Below are positions 16,781-25,383 of a stretch of 64,000 nucleotides of DNA, in pieces. Origin of the DNA: JBCBGF01 sp039193455 (GTDB taxonomy: Bacteria; Pseudomonadota; Alphaproteobacteria; Rhodobacterales; Rhodobacteraceae); the NCBI GenBank assembly GCA_039193455.1, contig JBCCWO010000007.1, positions 1 through 64,000 of the forward strand, given 5' to 3'. The notes below the pieces were generated by a model that saw nothing but the letters and a program-made list of their open reading frames with translations, was not told where the DNA came from and made no database searches. Position numbers and translations under genes: made by a program. Within the stretch, counting starts at the first letter, position 1. Each line of letters begins with the position of its first letter.

Positions 16781-18568
16781 ATGTTGGACACCATGCCTGA
16801 ATCCGAAACGCAGTCGCCCTTTGATGCAATGGTCCGCATGGCCGATCTTACGCGCCGCGCGGCAGCGGTGAGCACCAAGGTGCAATCGCGCGCTTTGGCG
16901 CAGGCCAACGGATCCGAATACGCGCTGATGGATGCCTCGACCCTGGCCCAAGCCTATACGGCCTACTGGACAAGCCTGGCATTGCACCCGCAAAAGCTGT
17001 TCGAGACCAACCTGGCCCTGGCCACGAACCTGTCGGCGATCTGGACATCGCTTTTGCCGCTTCAGGGCGAGGCAAAGACGACACCCGTGAAGGACCGCCG
17101 GTTCGCGGACGACAGCTGGTCAAGCGATCAGTTCACCCGTTCGCTGCGCGACGTCTATCTCTCGTTTGAAAGCGCGATGTTGGCATTGCTCGACGATCTA
17201 CCGGTCGATGATCGCAACACCCTGCGCGTCAAATTCTTCACACGGCAGGCCGTCAACGCGCTGTCGCCGGCCAATTACCTGGCGACCAATGCGGTTGCCC
17301 GAAACAAGTTTCTCGAAACCCAGGGCGCGAGCGCGTTGGACGGCATCGAGAACCTGATCCAGGATCTGGAACGCGGCGACGGGCGGCTCGACATCAAGAC
17401 AAACGATCCCGACGCCTTTGAAGTCGGGGTGGATCTGGCGACGACGGAAGGTGAAGTGGTCTTTCAGAACGAGCTGATCCAGCTGATCCAGTATCACCCG
17501 CGGACCGAGGAACAGCACGAGGTGCCGATGCTCTTTGTGCCTGCCTGGATCAACAAGTTCTACATCATGGACATGCAGCCAAAGAACAGCCTGATCCGCT
17601 ATGCGTTGGATCAGGGCCATTCGGTCTTTGTGATTTCCTGGGCAAACCCGACCAAACAGCACGCCGATCTCGACTTTGCCGATTACATGCAGCTTGGCCC
17701 GCTGACCGCGCTGGATGTCATTCGCGACATCACCAAGGAAGACAAAGCCAACGTGCTGGGCTTTTGCATTGGCGGCATTCTGGTCACCGCGATGCTCGGC
17801 TATCTGGAAGCCATCGGTGAGGCGGATCGGATCAACACCGCCACGACCCTGGCCACGATGATGGATTTCTCGGATGTGGGCGAGATCGGGGTTTTCATAG
17901 ATGAAAACCGGCTAGAGCTGCTGCGCGACCACATGGCCGAAACCGGCTATCTCGAAGCGCACCATCTGCAGGACATGTTTTCGATGCTGCGCGAGAATGA
18001 CCTGATCTGGTCGTTCCATGAAAAGAACTATCTTTGCGGCGCCCAGCCCCGCGCCTTCGACCTGCTCTTCTGGAATGCCGACGCGACCCGCCTGCCGCGG
18101 GCGATGCTGCTGTGGTATCTCAAGCAGGTCTATCTTGAGAACCAGTTGCGCCAGCCCGGTGGGCTGCAGATGAACGGCGTCGATATCGACATCAGCAAGG
18201 TGAAAACGCCGGTCTTCGTGCTGGCCACCAAAGAGGATCACATTGCCCCCTGGACATCGATCTACCCGGCGACTCAGGTTTTCGGGGGCGAGGTCGAGTT
18301 CGTGCTTGGTGGATCGGGGCATATCGCCGGGGTGATCAACCCGCCGGGCGGACGCGCGAAATACGGCTACTCCCTGGGCAAAGACTACCCCGAGGCGCCC
18401 GCCGATTTCCTGGCCAACACGGAACAGCACGAAGGCTCTTGGTGGCCGCATTGGACCGCCTGGCTTGCAGGAAAGGATGGTGAAACCGTCGCCGCCCGCA
18501 AACCCGCCAGGCGCGGCAAATACAAATCGATCGAAGCCGCACCCGGCAGCTTTGTGAAAGCCCACTAG
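16781..18568 (+). CDS. phaC: Class I polyhydroxyalkanoate synthase
   Basis: A protein of about 595 residues, as usual for class I PhaC. The lipase-like box GFCIGG carries the catalytic Cys at residue 329; the Asp (EDHIAPW, near 486) and His (GSGHIAG, near 514) complete the triad. It polymerises (R)-3-hydroxyacyl-CoA on cytoplasmic granules. I chose ATG 16781 because the GTG at 16736 lies inside the preceding hairpin; ATG 16793 is also possible. No phasin (phaP), phaR or phaZ gene is visible next to it. Confidence 0.93.
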   Translation: MLDTMPESETQSPFDAMVRMADLTRRAAAVSTKVQSRALAQANGSEYALMDASTLAQAYTAYWTSLALHPQKLFETNLALATNLSAIWTSLLPLQGEAKTTPVKDRRFADDSWSSDQFTRSLRDVYLSFESAMLALLDDLPVDDRNTLRVKFFTRQAVNALSPANYLATNAVARNKFLETQGASALDGIENLIQDLERGDGRLDIKTNDPDAFEVGVDLATTEGEVVFQNELIQLIQYHPRTEEQHEVPMLFVPAWINKFYIMDMQPKNSLIRYALDQGHSVFVISWANPTKQHADLDFADYMQLGPLTALDVIRDITKEDKANVLGFCIGGILVTAMLGYLEAIGEADRINTATTLATMMDFSDVGEIGVFIDENRLELLRDHMAETGYLEAHHLQDMFSMLRENDLIWSFHEKNYLCGAQPRAFDLLFWNADATRLPRAMLLWYLKQVYLENQLRQPGGLQMNGVDIDISKVKTPVFVLATKEDHIAPWTSIYPATQVFGGEVEFVLGGSGHIAGVINPPGGRAKYGYSLGKDYPEAPADFLANTEQHEGSWWPHWTAWLAGKDGETVAARKPARRGKYKSIEAAPGSFVKAH

Positions 18569-18599
18569 GCAGGACGGCGAGGGCGTCCGCCGACAATGC

Positions 18600-18617
18600 G
18601 ACTGGTTCTAACCGGTC
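18600..18617. repeat. Inverted repeat after phaC
   Basis: Two 8-base arms, gactggtt and aaccggtc (one G-T pair), with a 2-base centre, lie 32 bases after the phaC stop. No T-run follows. The very short centre makes it a weak RNA terminator; it may be a protein-binding site. The rest of the 139-base gap before iolB shows nothing I recognise. Confidence 0.4.
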
Positions 18618-18707
18618 CCCACTCGCAGCGTGAATAGGATCGCCCTATAGAGAGGGTCAGCGCCTTTGCCCGTCGGGTCATAGGCCAGGCAACAGGCAGG
18701 GTGGGAT

Positions 18708-19514
18708 ATGGCTGACCTTCTGAGACGCCCGTTTGGGACACATGGCAAAGTGCATGAGATCACGCCCGCGAGCGCAGGGTGGCGCTATGTCGGGTTCTCG
18801 CTCTACCACTTGCGCGCGGGAGAGACGACGGCCGAGGCGACCGGCGACCGGGAAGTGATCCTTGTGATGGTCGAAGGCAAGGCACGGATCGCGGGCGCGG
18901 GGCAGGACTGGGGCGTGCTTGGCGACCGGATGACGGTCTTTGAGAAATCCCCACCGCATTGCCTCTACCTGCCCAATGACAGCGAGTGGCAGGCCGTGGC
19001 CGAGACCGATTGCGTCATCGCCGTCTGTTCGGCCCCGGGCAAGGGCGGCCATCCGGCGCGCCGGATCGGGCCCGACGGGATCACACTGACCGAACGCGGC
19101 AAGGGCACCAACACGCGCTACATCAACAACATCGCGATGGAGGCCGAAGACTATGCCGACAGCCTCTTGGTGACCGAGGTATTCACCCCGGCGGGCCATT
19201 GGTCGAGCTATCCCAGCCACCGCCACGACGAAGACGACGACCCGCGCATCACCTATCTGGAAGAGACCTATTACCACCGCCTCAACCCGGCGGACGGCTT
19301 TGGCATCCAGCGGGTCTATACCGATGACCGGCAACTCGACGAAACCATGGCCGTGTCAGACGGCGATGTCGTTCTGGTCCCGCGCGGACACCACCCCTGC
19401 GGCGCGCCCTACGGGTTCGAGATGTACTACCTCAACGTCATGGCCGGCCCGCTGCGGAAATGGCGGTTCGTGCCCGCACCGGAGGTGCAGTGGATCCTCG
19501 AGCGGGATGGTTAG
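18708..19514 (+). CDS. iolB: 5-deoxy-glucuronate isomerase
   Basis: A 268-residue bicupin enzyme of myo-inositol breakdown, which converts 5-deoxy-glucuronate to 2-deoxy-5-keto-gluconate. Family-defining stretches include the SYPSHRHDED metal-binding motif near residue 165, YYHRLNPADGFG, and GHHPCGAPYGFEMYYLNVM near the C-terminus. The start with MADLLRRPFGTHG is typical. It stands alone: no other iol gene lies in the window, so the remaining pathway must be elsewhere or missing. Confidence 0.92.
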   Translation: MADLLRRPFGTHGKVHEITPASAGWRYVGFSLYHLRAGETTAEATGDREVILVMVEGKARIAGAGQDWGVLGDRMTVFEKSPPHCLYLPNDSEWQAVAETDCVIAVCSAPGKGGHPARRIGPDGITLTERGKGTNTRYINNIAMEAEDYADSLLVTEVFTPAGHWSSYPSHRHDEDDDPRITYLEETYYHRLNPADGFGIQRVYTDDRQLDETMAVSDGDVVLVPRGHHPCGAPYGFEMYYLNVMAGPLRKWRFVPAPEVQWILERDG

Positions 19515-19542
19515 TGGTCATCTGCAGCTGCGGGGCGTACGC

Positions 19543-19575
19543 AAAAAAAGCCCCGCCAGCTTTCACCGGCGGGGC
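19543..19575 (-). terminator. Rho-independent terminator of ccrM
   Basis: The arms gccccgcc (19550-19557) and ggcggggc (19568-19575) are perfectly complementary with a 10-base loop. On the minus strand they are followed by seven T residues (plus-strand A-run 19543-19549). It lies about 40 bases after the ccrM stop. Confidence 0.88.
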
Positions 19576-19616
19576 AAGTCGTCGTGCCGTGGATGGGCCA
19601 CAGGCACGGGCGGTAT

Positions 19617-20714
19617 TTAACGCATCTCGGCGCGGATCTGTTGGCGCAGGATGTCGATGGGGATCTCCTGGCCTTCGCGTTTGAAATGCCAGTAGGTCCA
19701 GCCGTTACACGAGGGGGCGTGTTCGAGGGCGGCGCCGACCTGGTGGATCGAGCCTTTCACGTCATCGGCAATGAGCGTGCCGTCGGCGCGGACCTTGGCG
19801 GTCTTGCCGCGGGGGCTGGTCAGGATCTCACCGGGGCGCAGCATGCCGCGTTCGACGAGTTGGCCGAAGGGCACGCGGGGCTCGGCGCGTTTTGATTGGG
19901 TGACCTCAAGCGCTTCGTTATCCAGCTTCCGCACGGATTTGAGCCGCTGTTCGGCGACGGTGCGATAGGCCGCTTCCCGTTCGATCCCGATGAAATTTCG
20001 TCCCAGCATCCGGGCCACCGCACCCGTCGTGCCGGTGCCGAAGAAAGGGTCGAGCACCACGTCGCCCGGGTTGGTCGTTCCGATCAGCACACGGTGCAGC
20101 AGGCTTTCGGGCTTTTGCGTCGGGTGGGCCTTGTCGCCATTGGCGTCTTTCAGCCGCTCATGGCCCGTGCAGATCGGCAGCACCCAGTCGCTGCGCATCT
20201 GCACGCCTTCGTTCAGGGCCTTCAGCGCCTCGTAGTTGAAGGTGTACTTCGCGCCCTCGGCCTTTGAGGCCCAGATCAGCGTCTCATGCGCATTGGTCAG
20301 CCGCTTACCGCGGAAGTTCGGCATCGGGTTCGACTTGCGCCAGACCACGTCGTTCAGGATCCAGAAGCCCGCGTTTTGCAGCGCCGCGCCGACGCGGAAG
20401 ATGTTGTGGTAGGACCCGATCACCCAGATCGCGCCGTTGGGCTTCAAAAGCCGCCGGGCGGCGGCGAGCCAGTCTTCGGTAAACCGGTCATAGGCCTTGA
20501 ACGAGGCGAACTGATCCCAGGCATCGTCCACCGCATCCACGCGGCTGTTGTCGGGGCGGTGAAGCTGACCTTTGAGCTGCAGGTTATAGGGCGGGTCCGC
20601 GAAGATGAGGTCGACCGAGCCCTCGGGCAGGCCGTTCATCACCTCGATACAGTCGCCAGCCACGACCTGGTTGAGCGGCAGCGCAGAAGCGCCCTTCGCG
20701 GTTTTCGTTTTCAT
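19617..20714 (-). CDS. ccrM: Cell-cycle adenine DNA methyltransferase (GANTC)
   Basis: A 365-residue beta-class N6-adenine methyltransferase with DPPY at residues 40-43 and the SAM loop DPFFGTGTTG near residue 224. The C-terminal extension of about 90 residues (GSIHQVGAALE, SCNGWTYWHF) is the CcrM-specific DNA-recognition part. It methylates the A of GANTC late in the cell cycle and so links replication to transcription in alphaproteobacteria. The ATG at 20714 (MKTKTAKGAS) is preferred to the upstream frame start at 20765. GANTC sites sit in its own upstream region and a clear terminator follows. Confidence 0.95.
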   Translation of the reverse strand: MKTKTAKGASALPLNQVVAGDCIEVMNGLPEGSVDLIFADPPYNLQLKGQLHRPDNSRVDAVDDAWDQFASFKAYDRFTEDWLAAARRLLKPNGAIWVIGSYHNIFRVGAALQNAGFWILNDVVWRKSNPMPNFRGKRLTNAHETLIWASKAEGAKYTFNYEALKALNEGVQMRSDWVLPICTGHERLKDANGDKAHPTQKPESLLHRVLIGTTNPGDVVLDPFFGTGTTGAVARMLGRNFIGIEREAAYRTVAEQRLKSVRKLDNEALEVTQSKRAEPRVPFGQLVERGMLRPGEILTSPRGKTAKVRADGTLIADDVKGSIHQVGAALEHAPSCNGWTYWHFKREGQEIPIDILRQQIRAEMR

Positions 20715-20768
20715 CTTCTGCCTCGGTCCCCGCACCTGTCCCGGCGCGTCGCTTGTTGGCCCCAAGAT

Positions 20769-20817
20769 GAGTCAAAGGTGATTCGCCGTCAAATTCTTTT
20801 TTGAATCAAGAGCTTAC
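20769..20817. promoter_or_regulatory. Three GANTC sites upstream of ccrM
   Basis: GAGTC at 20769-20773, GATTC at 20780-20784 and GAATC at 20813-20817 lie within 49 bases, directly upstream of ccrM. In Caulobacter the ccrM promoter carries GANTC sites and responds to its own methylation. A similar control here is inference. Confidence 0.6.
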
Positions 20818-21444
20818 AGATTTCGCGTGACACAATATCTTGTGTACCGGCGCGAATGAACGCCTATGGTGTGGGGTCACGCCAAGGCGTTCGAGTGCGT
20901 CGAGGTGTGCCTTGGTGGGGTAGGCCGCGTTCTTTTCCCAGCCGTAGCCGGGGTACTGTTGCGCCAAATCCACCATGATCGCGTCGCGCGTGCACTTGGC
21001 AATGATCGAGGCGGCGGCGATGGAGAGCGAGCGCGCATCCCCCTTGACCACAGCCTCGCAGGGCAGGGGGGCCCCGCGCGGGACCATGTTGCCGTCGATC
21101 AGCGCGTGATCGGCCCGCTGCGGCAGATCCTCAAGGGCGCGAAGCATGGCCAGGTGGCTGGCGCGCAGGATGTTGATTTCGTCAATCTCGGCCACCGTCG
21201 CGATACCGACGCCCACACAACACGTCTCGCGGATCCGCGCATTGAGCGCCGCGCGGGCGCGGGGGGACAGTCTCTTGGAATCATTCAGGCCGGGCATTTC
21301 GAGCCCCGGCGGCAGGATCACCGCCCCCGCGACGACCGGACCGGCCAAAGGGCCGCGCCCGGCCTCATCAACCCCGGCCACGCGGGTAAACCCGCGTGCG
21401 GCCAGCGCGTCTTCGAAACTGCGATCTGGTTGAGAGGCGCCCAT
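20806..21444 (-). CDS. rnhB: Ribonuclease HII
   Basis: A 212-residue RNase HII, which cuts RNA in RNA/DNA hybrids and single ribonucleotides in DNA. The metal-binding motif GVDEAGRGPLAGPV is near residue 22, the third acidic residue is in ALIDGN, and the late motif IAKCTRDAIM is present. I use the ATG at 21444 (MGASQPDRSFED); the frame is open to 21513 but that extension looks non-coding. It lies 91 bases upstream of ccrM on the same strand, and its last codons overlap the ccrM promoter region. Confidence 0.93.
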   Translation of the reverse strand: MGASQPDRSFEDALAARGFTRVAGVDEAGRGPLAGPVVAGAVILPPGLEMPGLNDSKRLSPRARAALNARIRETCCVGVGIATVAEIDEINILRASHLAMLRALEDLPQRADHALIDGNMVPRGAPLPCEAVVKGDARSLSIAAASIIAKCTRDAIMVDLAQQYPGYGWEKNAAYPTKAHLDALERLGVTPHHRRSFAPVHKILCHAKSVSS

Positions 21445-21534
21445 GTGTCCACCAACACCAAGCGTCGCCCGGGCTGCAAGCGAAATGGGCCGGGGTGTCC
21501 CCCGGCCCGTCACTGCTCGCCTGGTCTCTGCCGG

Positions 21535-22074
21535 TTATCGGTTCAGCGCCACCGACTGACGCAGCCATCCGCGCTGGCGCAGGCAGCGCCCGCCAAAGAA
21601 GGTGCGGGTCCCGCGGTTGGTTCGCAGGCGGAAGGCGCAATCATTGGGCAAGCGCGCAAGGTTCACGCCGTTGCGCTGCAGGCAGCGCTGGCCGAAGGCG
21701 CGGCGTGTGCCGCCACGCGTCTCGATCAGGCGCAGGCACCGGTCGGGCAGGACACGTCCGGCGTTGTAGATCCGGCTTGAGTGATTGAAGCGATGGATGC
21801 GGGTCCCCGAGTGGCCGCGATGGAACGCGCGGTTATCGTCGTGGCGGTAGATCCGGGTTGTGCGGGGCCCCTGGTGAATGTTTGTTGCGCGTTTGGATTT
21901 GGCCTTTTCCTCGTCACGCTCATCTTCGATAGCTTTGGCGATCAGGGCGAGCGCCGCCACACCCGCGATCACGCCAATGATGGCCTCGCCATCCGCGGCC
22001 TGCGCCGGTTTCGGTGCGCCAACCCCCAGCGCGATCAACAACGCCACCGCAGGCGCAAGGAAAACTCGTGTCAT
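21535..22074 (-). CDS. Small secreted or membrane protein, basic and Cys-containing
   Basis: A 179-residue protein I do not recognise. It has a signal peptide ending near PAQA-A (residue 26), then a second hydrophobic stretch (about residues 31-47), an acidic-basic linker, and a His/Arg-rich region with repeated RIYRH and RIHRF-like segments. The C-terminal half has four evenly spread Cys residues in similar contexts (DRCLRLIETRGGTRRAFGQ and DCAFRLRTNRGTRTFFGG), which look like two copies of one small motif that may form disulfides. Function unknown. Confidence 0.6.
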   Translation of the reverse strand: MTRVFLAPAVALLIALGVGAPKPAQAADGEAIIGVIAGVAALALIAKAIEDERDEEKAKSKRATNIHQGPRTTRIYRHDDNRAFHRGHSGTRIHRFNHSSRIYNAGRVLPDRCLRLIETRGGTRRAFGQRCLQRNGVNLARLPNDCAFRLRTNRGTRTFFGGRCLRQRGWLRQSVALNR

Positions 22075-22249
22075 AGCAGGTCCTTTCTGTCACTGGTCCG
22101 GCCCCCCACGGGCGCAGAACCCGGGCCGTGCCAGGACAGGCTGACGCGTGGCCCCGGGCTAACCAATATCCCGCCGCCGCTATCCGATAACGGCGCGGCC
22201 CGCCCCGCAGTTATTGAATATCCCAGCGCCCTCGCCCATGGTTGCGGCC

Positions 22250-22552
22250 ATGAAACACCGCGTGATCCCAATGGCTTTGACTGCCGCAGGTTACCTGGCG
22301 CTCGCCGCGGCGGCGGCCCAGGCCGCGTGCTACGCCGATTACAAGGCCAAGCAGGACGGCCCGCTGCGGCTGCACTATGGCGTTGTCGAGCTGCCGCAAT
22401 CGATCTGCGACCGGCCCGGCCAGATCCAAAGCAATGTGGCCGACCGACTGCGCCGCAACGGGTGGGAGCTCTTGAACGTAATGTCGGTCTTCGACTCATC
22501 TGGCCTAGACAGTAGGAGGGGCAGTGCGGCCGAATTCTTCCTCCGCTACTGA
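22250..22552 (+). CDS. Small secreted protein, unknown function
   Basis: A 100-residue protein with a signal peptide (MKHRVIPMALTAAGYLALA...) cut near AAQA-ACYADY. The mature part is about 75 residues and has one Cys pair (CYADYK and SICDRP). It ends in AEFFLRY, and its last 29 bases overlap the GTG-started regulator gene, so the two are probably cotranscribed. ATG 22238 is an alternative start. I do not recognise the family. Confidence 0.6.
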   Translation: MKHRVIPMALTAAGYLALAAAAAQAACYADYKAKQDGPLRLHYGVVELPQSICDRPGQIQSNVADRLRRNGWELLNVMSVFDSSGLDSRRGSAAEFFLRY

Positions 22553-23228
22553 CAGCCGCGCCCGCGCGGGGCGCGTCATCCTGATCGGCATCTTCGCCAT
22601 CGTCGCGATCCTGGCGATCACGGCGGTCTTGCTGTTTCTGAACCTGCCCGATGCCAACGCCTTCAACGCGCGGGTCGAGCAGCTTTTTGTCGAAAACGAC
22701 GATCTGACCTCGAACGCCGAGATCAAACTGTTGGAGATCCTCGCCCAATCCGGCACCGCGTTTTCCGAAACACTGGCCAGCTACCGCGTGGTGATCTTTG
22801 TGCTGCTGGTCTTTGCAACCGCCTTGCTTGTGGCATCCTTGGTCTTTGTGGTCACGATCATCATGCTCAACCGCCGCATGGGCGAGATTGAGCGGCAGGG
22901 GATCCAGGTCTCATCGCTGTTGATCAGCCGCGAGGATAACACGGTTTACCTCAACAACATGGAATTCAAGCTGACCGAGGCGGCGATGGAAACGCTCGCG
23001 GTTCTGGCCGAGGCACGGCTGGATGACGACGTCATGACGGGGGCCGAGATCGAGGGCGTGATTTCGGGCCGCGATGCCGCCGACTGCGAAGAGGCGGCGG
23101 GGGCCACGCGGATCAAGCGCCTGCGCGATGCGCTGGGCAACCAGATGGTGGCAGAGCTGTTGGTCAAAACCATCGCGCGGCGGGGCTACCGGTTGGCCAT
23201 CGACAAGGCTGTCATCCGGATGGTCTAG
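22524..23228 (+). CDS. Membrane-tethered winged-helix (OmpR/PhoB-type) regulator
   Basis: A 234-residue protein with two membrane helices (about residues 17-40 and 87-112) enclosing a short, probably periplasmic loop of about 45 residues. A C-terminal winged-helix domain (about 142-232) has the pattern MEFKLTEAAMETLAVLAE ... RIKRLRDALG ... TIARRGYRLAID, typical of the OmpR/PhoB effector fold. There is no receiver domain, so it is a one-component, ToxR-like candidate. In ToxR the DNA-binding domain is N-terminal, so this order is reversed. The GTG start at 22524 has a strong AGGAGG site at 22514-22519. Its stop overlaps that of the convergent glycosyltransferase. Confidence 0.78.
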   Translation: MRPNSSSATDSRARAGRVILIGIFAIVAILAITAVLLFLNLPDANAFNARVEQLFVENDDLTSNAEIKLLEILAQSGTAFSETLASYRVVIFVLLVFATALLVASLVFVVTIIMLNRRMGEIERQGIQVSSLLISREDNTVYLNNMEFKLTEAAMETLAVLAEARLDDDVMTGAEIEGVISGRDAADCEEAAGATRIKRLRDALGNQMVAELLVKTIARRGYRLAIDKAVIRMV

Positions 23229-24124
23229 CGCCGCATCAGCGCCTTGATGCGCCCCGTTTGGGCGGCGAGTGTCACGATCTGCGAAATCGCGCGTTGTCGT
23301 TGGAAGGTGAGCGCATAAGCTGCGACAAGGGCGGCAGATCGCAGAATACTCGCGGCGACGCCGATGCGGGTGTAGGCCCGCTCTGCGGTCTGCATGTTTA
23401 CTTGCCCCTCACCGATCCGAACATATCGCGCGAAGATAGACCCCAGGGTCATCTCATCCGCACGGACAATGTGGCGGACGCACGCTTCGCCAACAAAACG
23501 GACGCGCCCGGGATCGGTGCCCACAATGCTACGGACAAACTCCGTGTCTTCCCCACCCGCGGTCTGACCGGATGCCCCAAAATTGAGCGCGGCCACATCA
23601 AATCGTGCGGTCGCAAGTGCACTTGCGCGCACGGCAAAATTCGCTCCTTTCACCCATAACGGTTCGTACGGGCCATCGGGCCGACCCAAAGCCGTACACC
23701 CGAATGAACGTCCGGCATCGGCAAGCTGGGACAGCCACGCGGCCGCGGGTTTCGAGAAATCGGGCCTGATTTGGCCTGCAAAGACACTGATATCGGGATG
23801 CGCCTCGGCGGCGCGGACATAGGCCATGACCCAATCCGGATCGGCCAACGTGTCGTCATCGGTGAACACGATCAGCGCGCCCTGGGCGGCGTCCAGCGCT
23901 GTGTTGAGGGCATGCGACTTGCCTTGCCGCGGTTCAGACAGAACCTGCACCACCCGCCCCTCGGCAAAGCCGTGCATAAGGCGCGCGGTATCGTCCGCGC
24001 TGTTGTTTTCGACAAGGATGATCTCCATCCCACCCGGCGGCGCCACCACCCGATCCAGCGCGGCAAGCGTGCGCGGCAGGGTCTCAGCGCCGTTGTAGGA
24101 GGGTAGGATTATGCTGACATCCAT
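23225..24124 (-). CDS. Family 2 glycosyltransferase
   Basis: A 299-residue GT-A fold transferase. It starts with MDVSIILPSYNGAETL, has VENNSADDTARLM for nucleotide binding, and a DDD metal motif in VFTDDDTLADPDW near residue 90. A hydrophobic stretch near the C-terminus (ILRSAALVAAYALTF) may attach it to the membrane. The ATG at 24154 adds ten residues and is an alternative. It stands opposite to the other glycosyltransferase genes and its stop shares CTAG with the regulator gene. Sugar donor and acceptor are unknown. Confidence 0.85.
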   Translation of the reverse strand: MDVSIILPSYNGAETLPRTLAALDRVVAPPGGMEIILVENNSADDTARLMHGFAEGRVVQVLSEPRQGKSHALNTALDAAQGALIVFTDDDTLADPDWVMAYVRAAEAHPDISVFAGQIRPDFSKPAAAWLSQLADAGRSFGCTALGRPDGPYEPLWVKGANFAVRASALATARFDVAALNFGASGQTAGGEDTEFVRSIVGTDPGRVRFVGEACVRHIVRADEMTLGSIFARYVRIGEGQVNMQTAERAYTRIGVAASILRSAALVAAYALTFQRQRAISQIVTLAAQTGRIKALMRR

Positions 24125-24303
24125 CTGGGGCCTGCGAAACCGGACCTGGAACATCTACCGAAACCCGCGCGACGTCGCCATTGCGCGAAGAGGCGCCTGC
24201 CCGTGTGGGTCGTTGCTGCAACAGGCGCGGGGCGGGCCGTTCCCGCCCGGTCGCCGTGCGTGCGGCGCACGACTAGTTTGCGCGCCAAGATCGGAGACGG
24301 CGC

Positions 24304-25383
24304 ATGACCGACCCCACCCCGCGCGTATCAGTTGTGATGGCCGCCTATAACGGCGCGCGCCATCTGCGCGAGGCTGTCGAAAGCATCCTGGGCCAAAGCC
24401 TGACCGATCTGGAGCTGATCGTGGTCGACGACGCATCAACGGACGCGACGCCGCAGATCCTGTCTGAATATGCCGCGCAGGACGCGCGCGTGAGCGTTCT
24501 GACCAACGACGGCAATCAGGGTCCCTTCGTCAGCGGCAATCGCGGGCTTGCGGTGGCGCGCGCCCCGCTGATTGCACGGATGGATGCCGATGACATCTCG
24601 CACCCCGACCGGATGCTGCGGCAGGCCACGTTTCTGGAGGCTAACCCCGACCATATGCTGGTGGGCAACAGCTATCGCGCCATCGATGATGCCGGGGCGA
24701 CGCGGTACCTGAAGGTAAAGCCCACCGATGCCTACGGCGTCCGCTGGACCATGCGATTTCGCTGCCCGATCGAGCATCCGGGGGCCATGTTCCGGGCCTT
24801 GTTTCCCGATGGAACCCCGGTGCGGTATGACGAAAGCCATCCGATCGCCCAGGATTTTGAGCTGTTTGTGCGGCTGACCGCGGCAGGCAAGGCCGCGATC
24901 CTGCCCGAGGTGCTGTTCAGCTATCGCACCCATCCGACCAATATCACCAGCACCCGCACCGCCGAGCAGCGGCGGATATCCTACCAGATTGCTCAGGGTG
25001 TGCAGGCCGCCGATCTGCCACCCGCGTTCGAGGGTCGGCTCGACGGTGTGCTCGACTGCTTTCTTTTGGGCAAACCGGCCAAGGTAGAGACTGTTCAAGT
25101 CGGAATACGGGCGTTCAACGAGATGCTGGCCTACGATCTGTCACAACATCCCGACCGCAAGCGGTGGCTCATGCGGCAGTCGGCGGCAGTGTTGGCCGAG
25201 GCGTTCCTGCGGCGCGGCGGTGGCTTCCGCAATGGGCGCGTTCTTGCGGCGTTCATGGGCACTGGGCTGCGCTATCTGGGCCCGCTGCTGATGCGCCAGC
25301 TGGAAGAGACGCGCTGGATGCCCCCCGCGCTGCGCAGTGGGGCTGACCTGCCGGACGCCGCACGGGCGGGCGGTCGGCCATGA
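24304..25383 (+). CDS. Family 2 glycosyltransferase
   Basis: A 359-residue GT-A transferase with VSVVMAAYNGARHL at the N-terminus, VVDDASTD near residue 40 and the metal-binding ARMDADDISHPDR near residue 95. A C-terminal extension of about 120 residues is helical. It has a good ribosome-binding site (ggaga) and is the first gene of a plus-strand run that goes on with overlapping starts to a further GT2 and a GT4. Substrate unknown; the cluster points to surface polysaccharide. Confidence 0.88.
   Translation: MTDPTPRVSVVMAAYNGARHLREAVESILGQSLTDLELIVVDDASTDATPQILSEYAAQDARVSVLTNDGNQGPFVSGNRGLAVARAPLIARMDADDISHPDRMLRQATFLEANPDHMLVGNSYRAIDDAGATRYLKVKPTDAYGVRWTMRFRCPIEHPGAMFRALFPDGTPVRYDESHPIAQDFELFVRLTAAGKAAILPEVLFSYRTHPTNITSTRTAEQRRISYQIAQGVQAADLPPAFEGRLDGVLDCFLLGKPAKVETVQVGIRAFNEMLAYDLSQHPDRKRWLMRQSAAVLAEAFLRRGGGFRNGRVLAAFMGTGLRYLGPLLMRQLEETRWMPPALRSGADLPDAARAGGRP

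Noticed and set aside
18569..18707. tRNA-like stem (actggttctaaccgg) after phaC
   Set aside because: It looks like a T-arm at first sight, but no acceptor stem, anticodon arm or CCA can be built around it.
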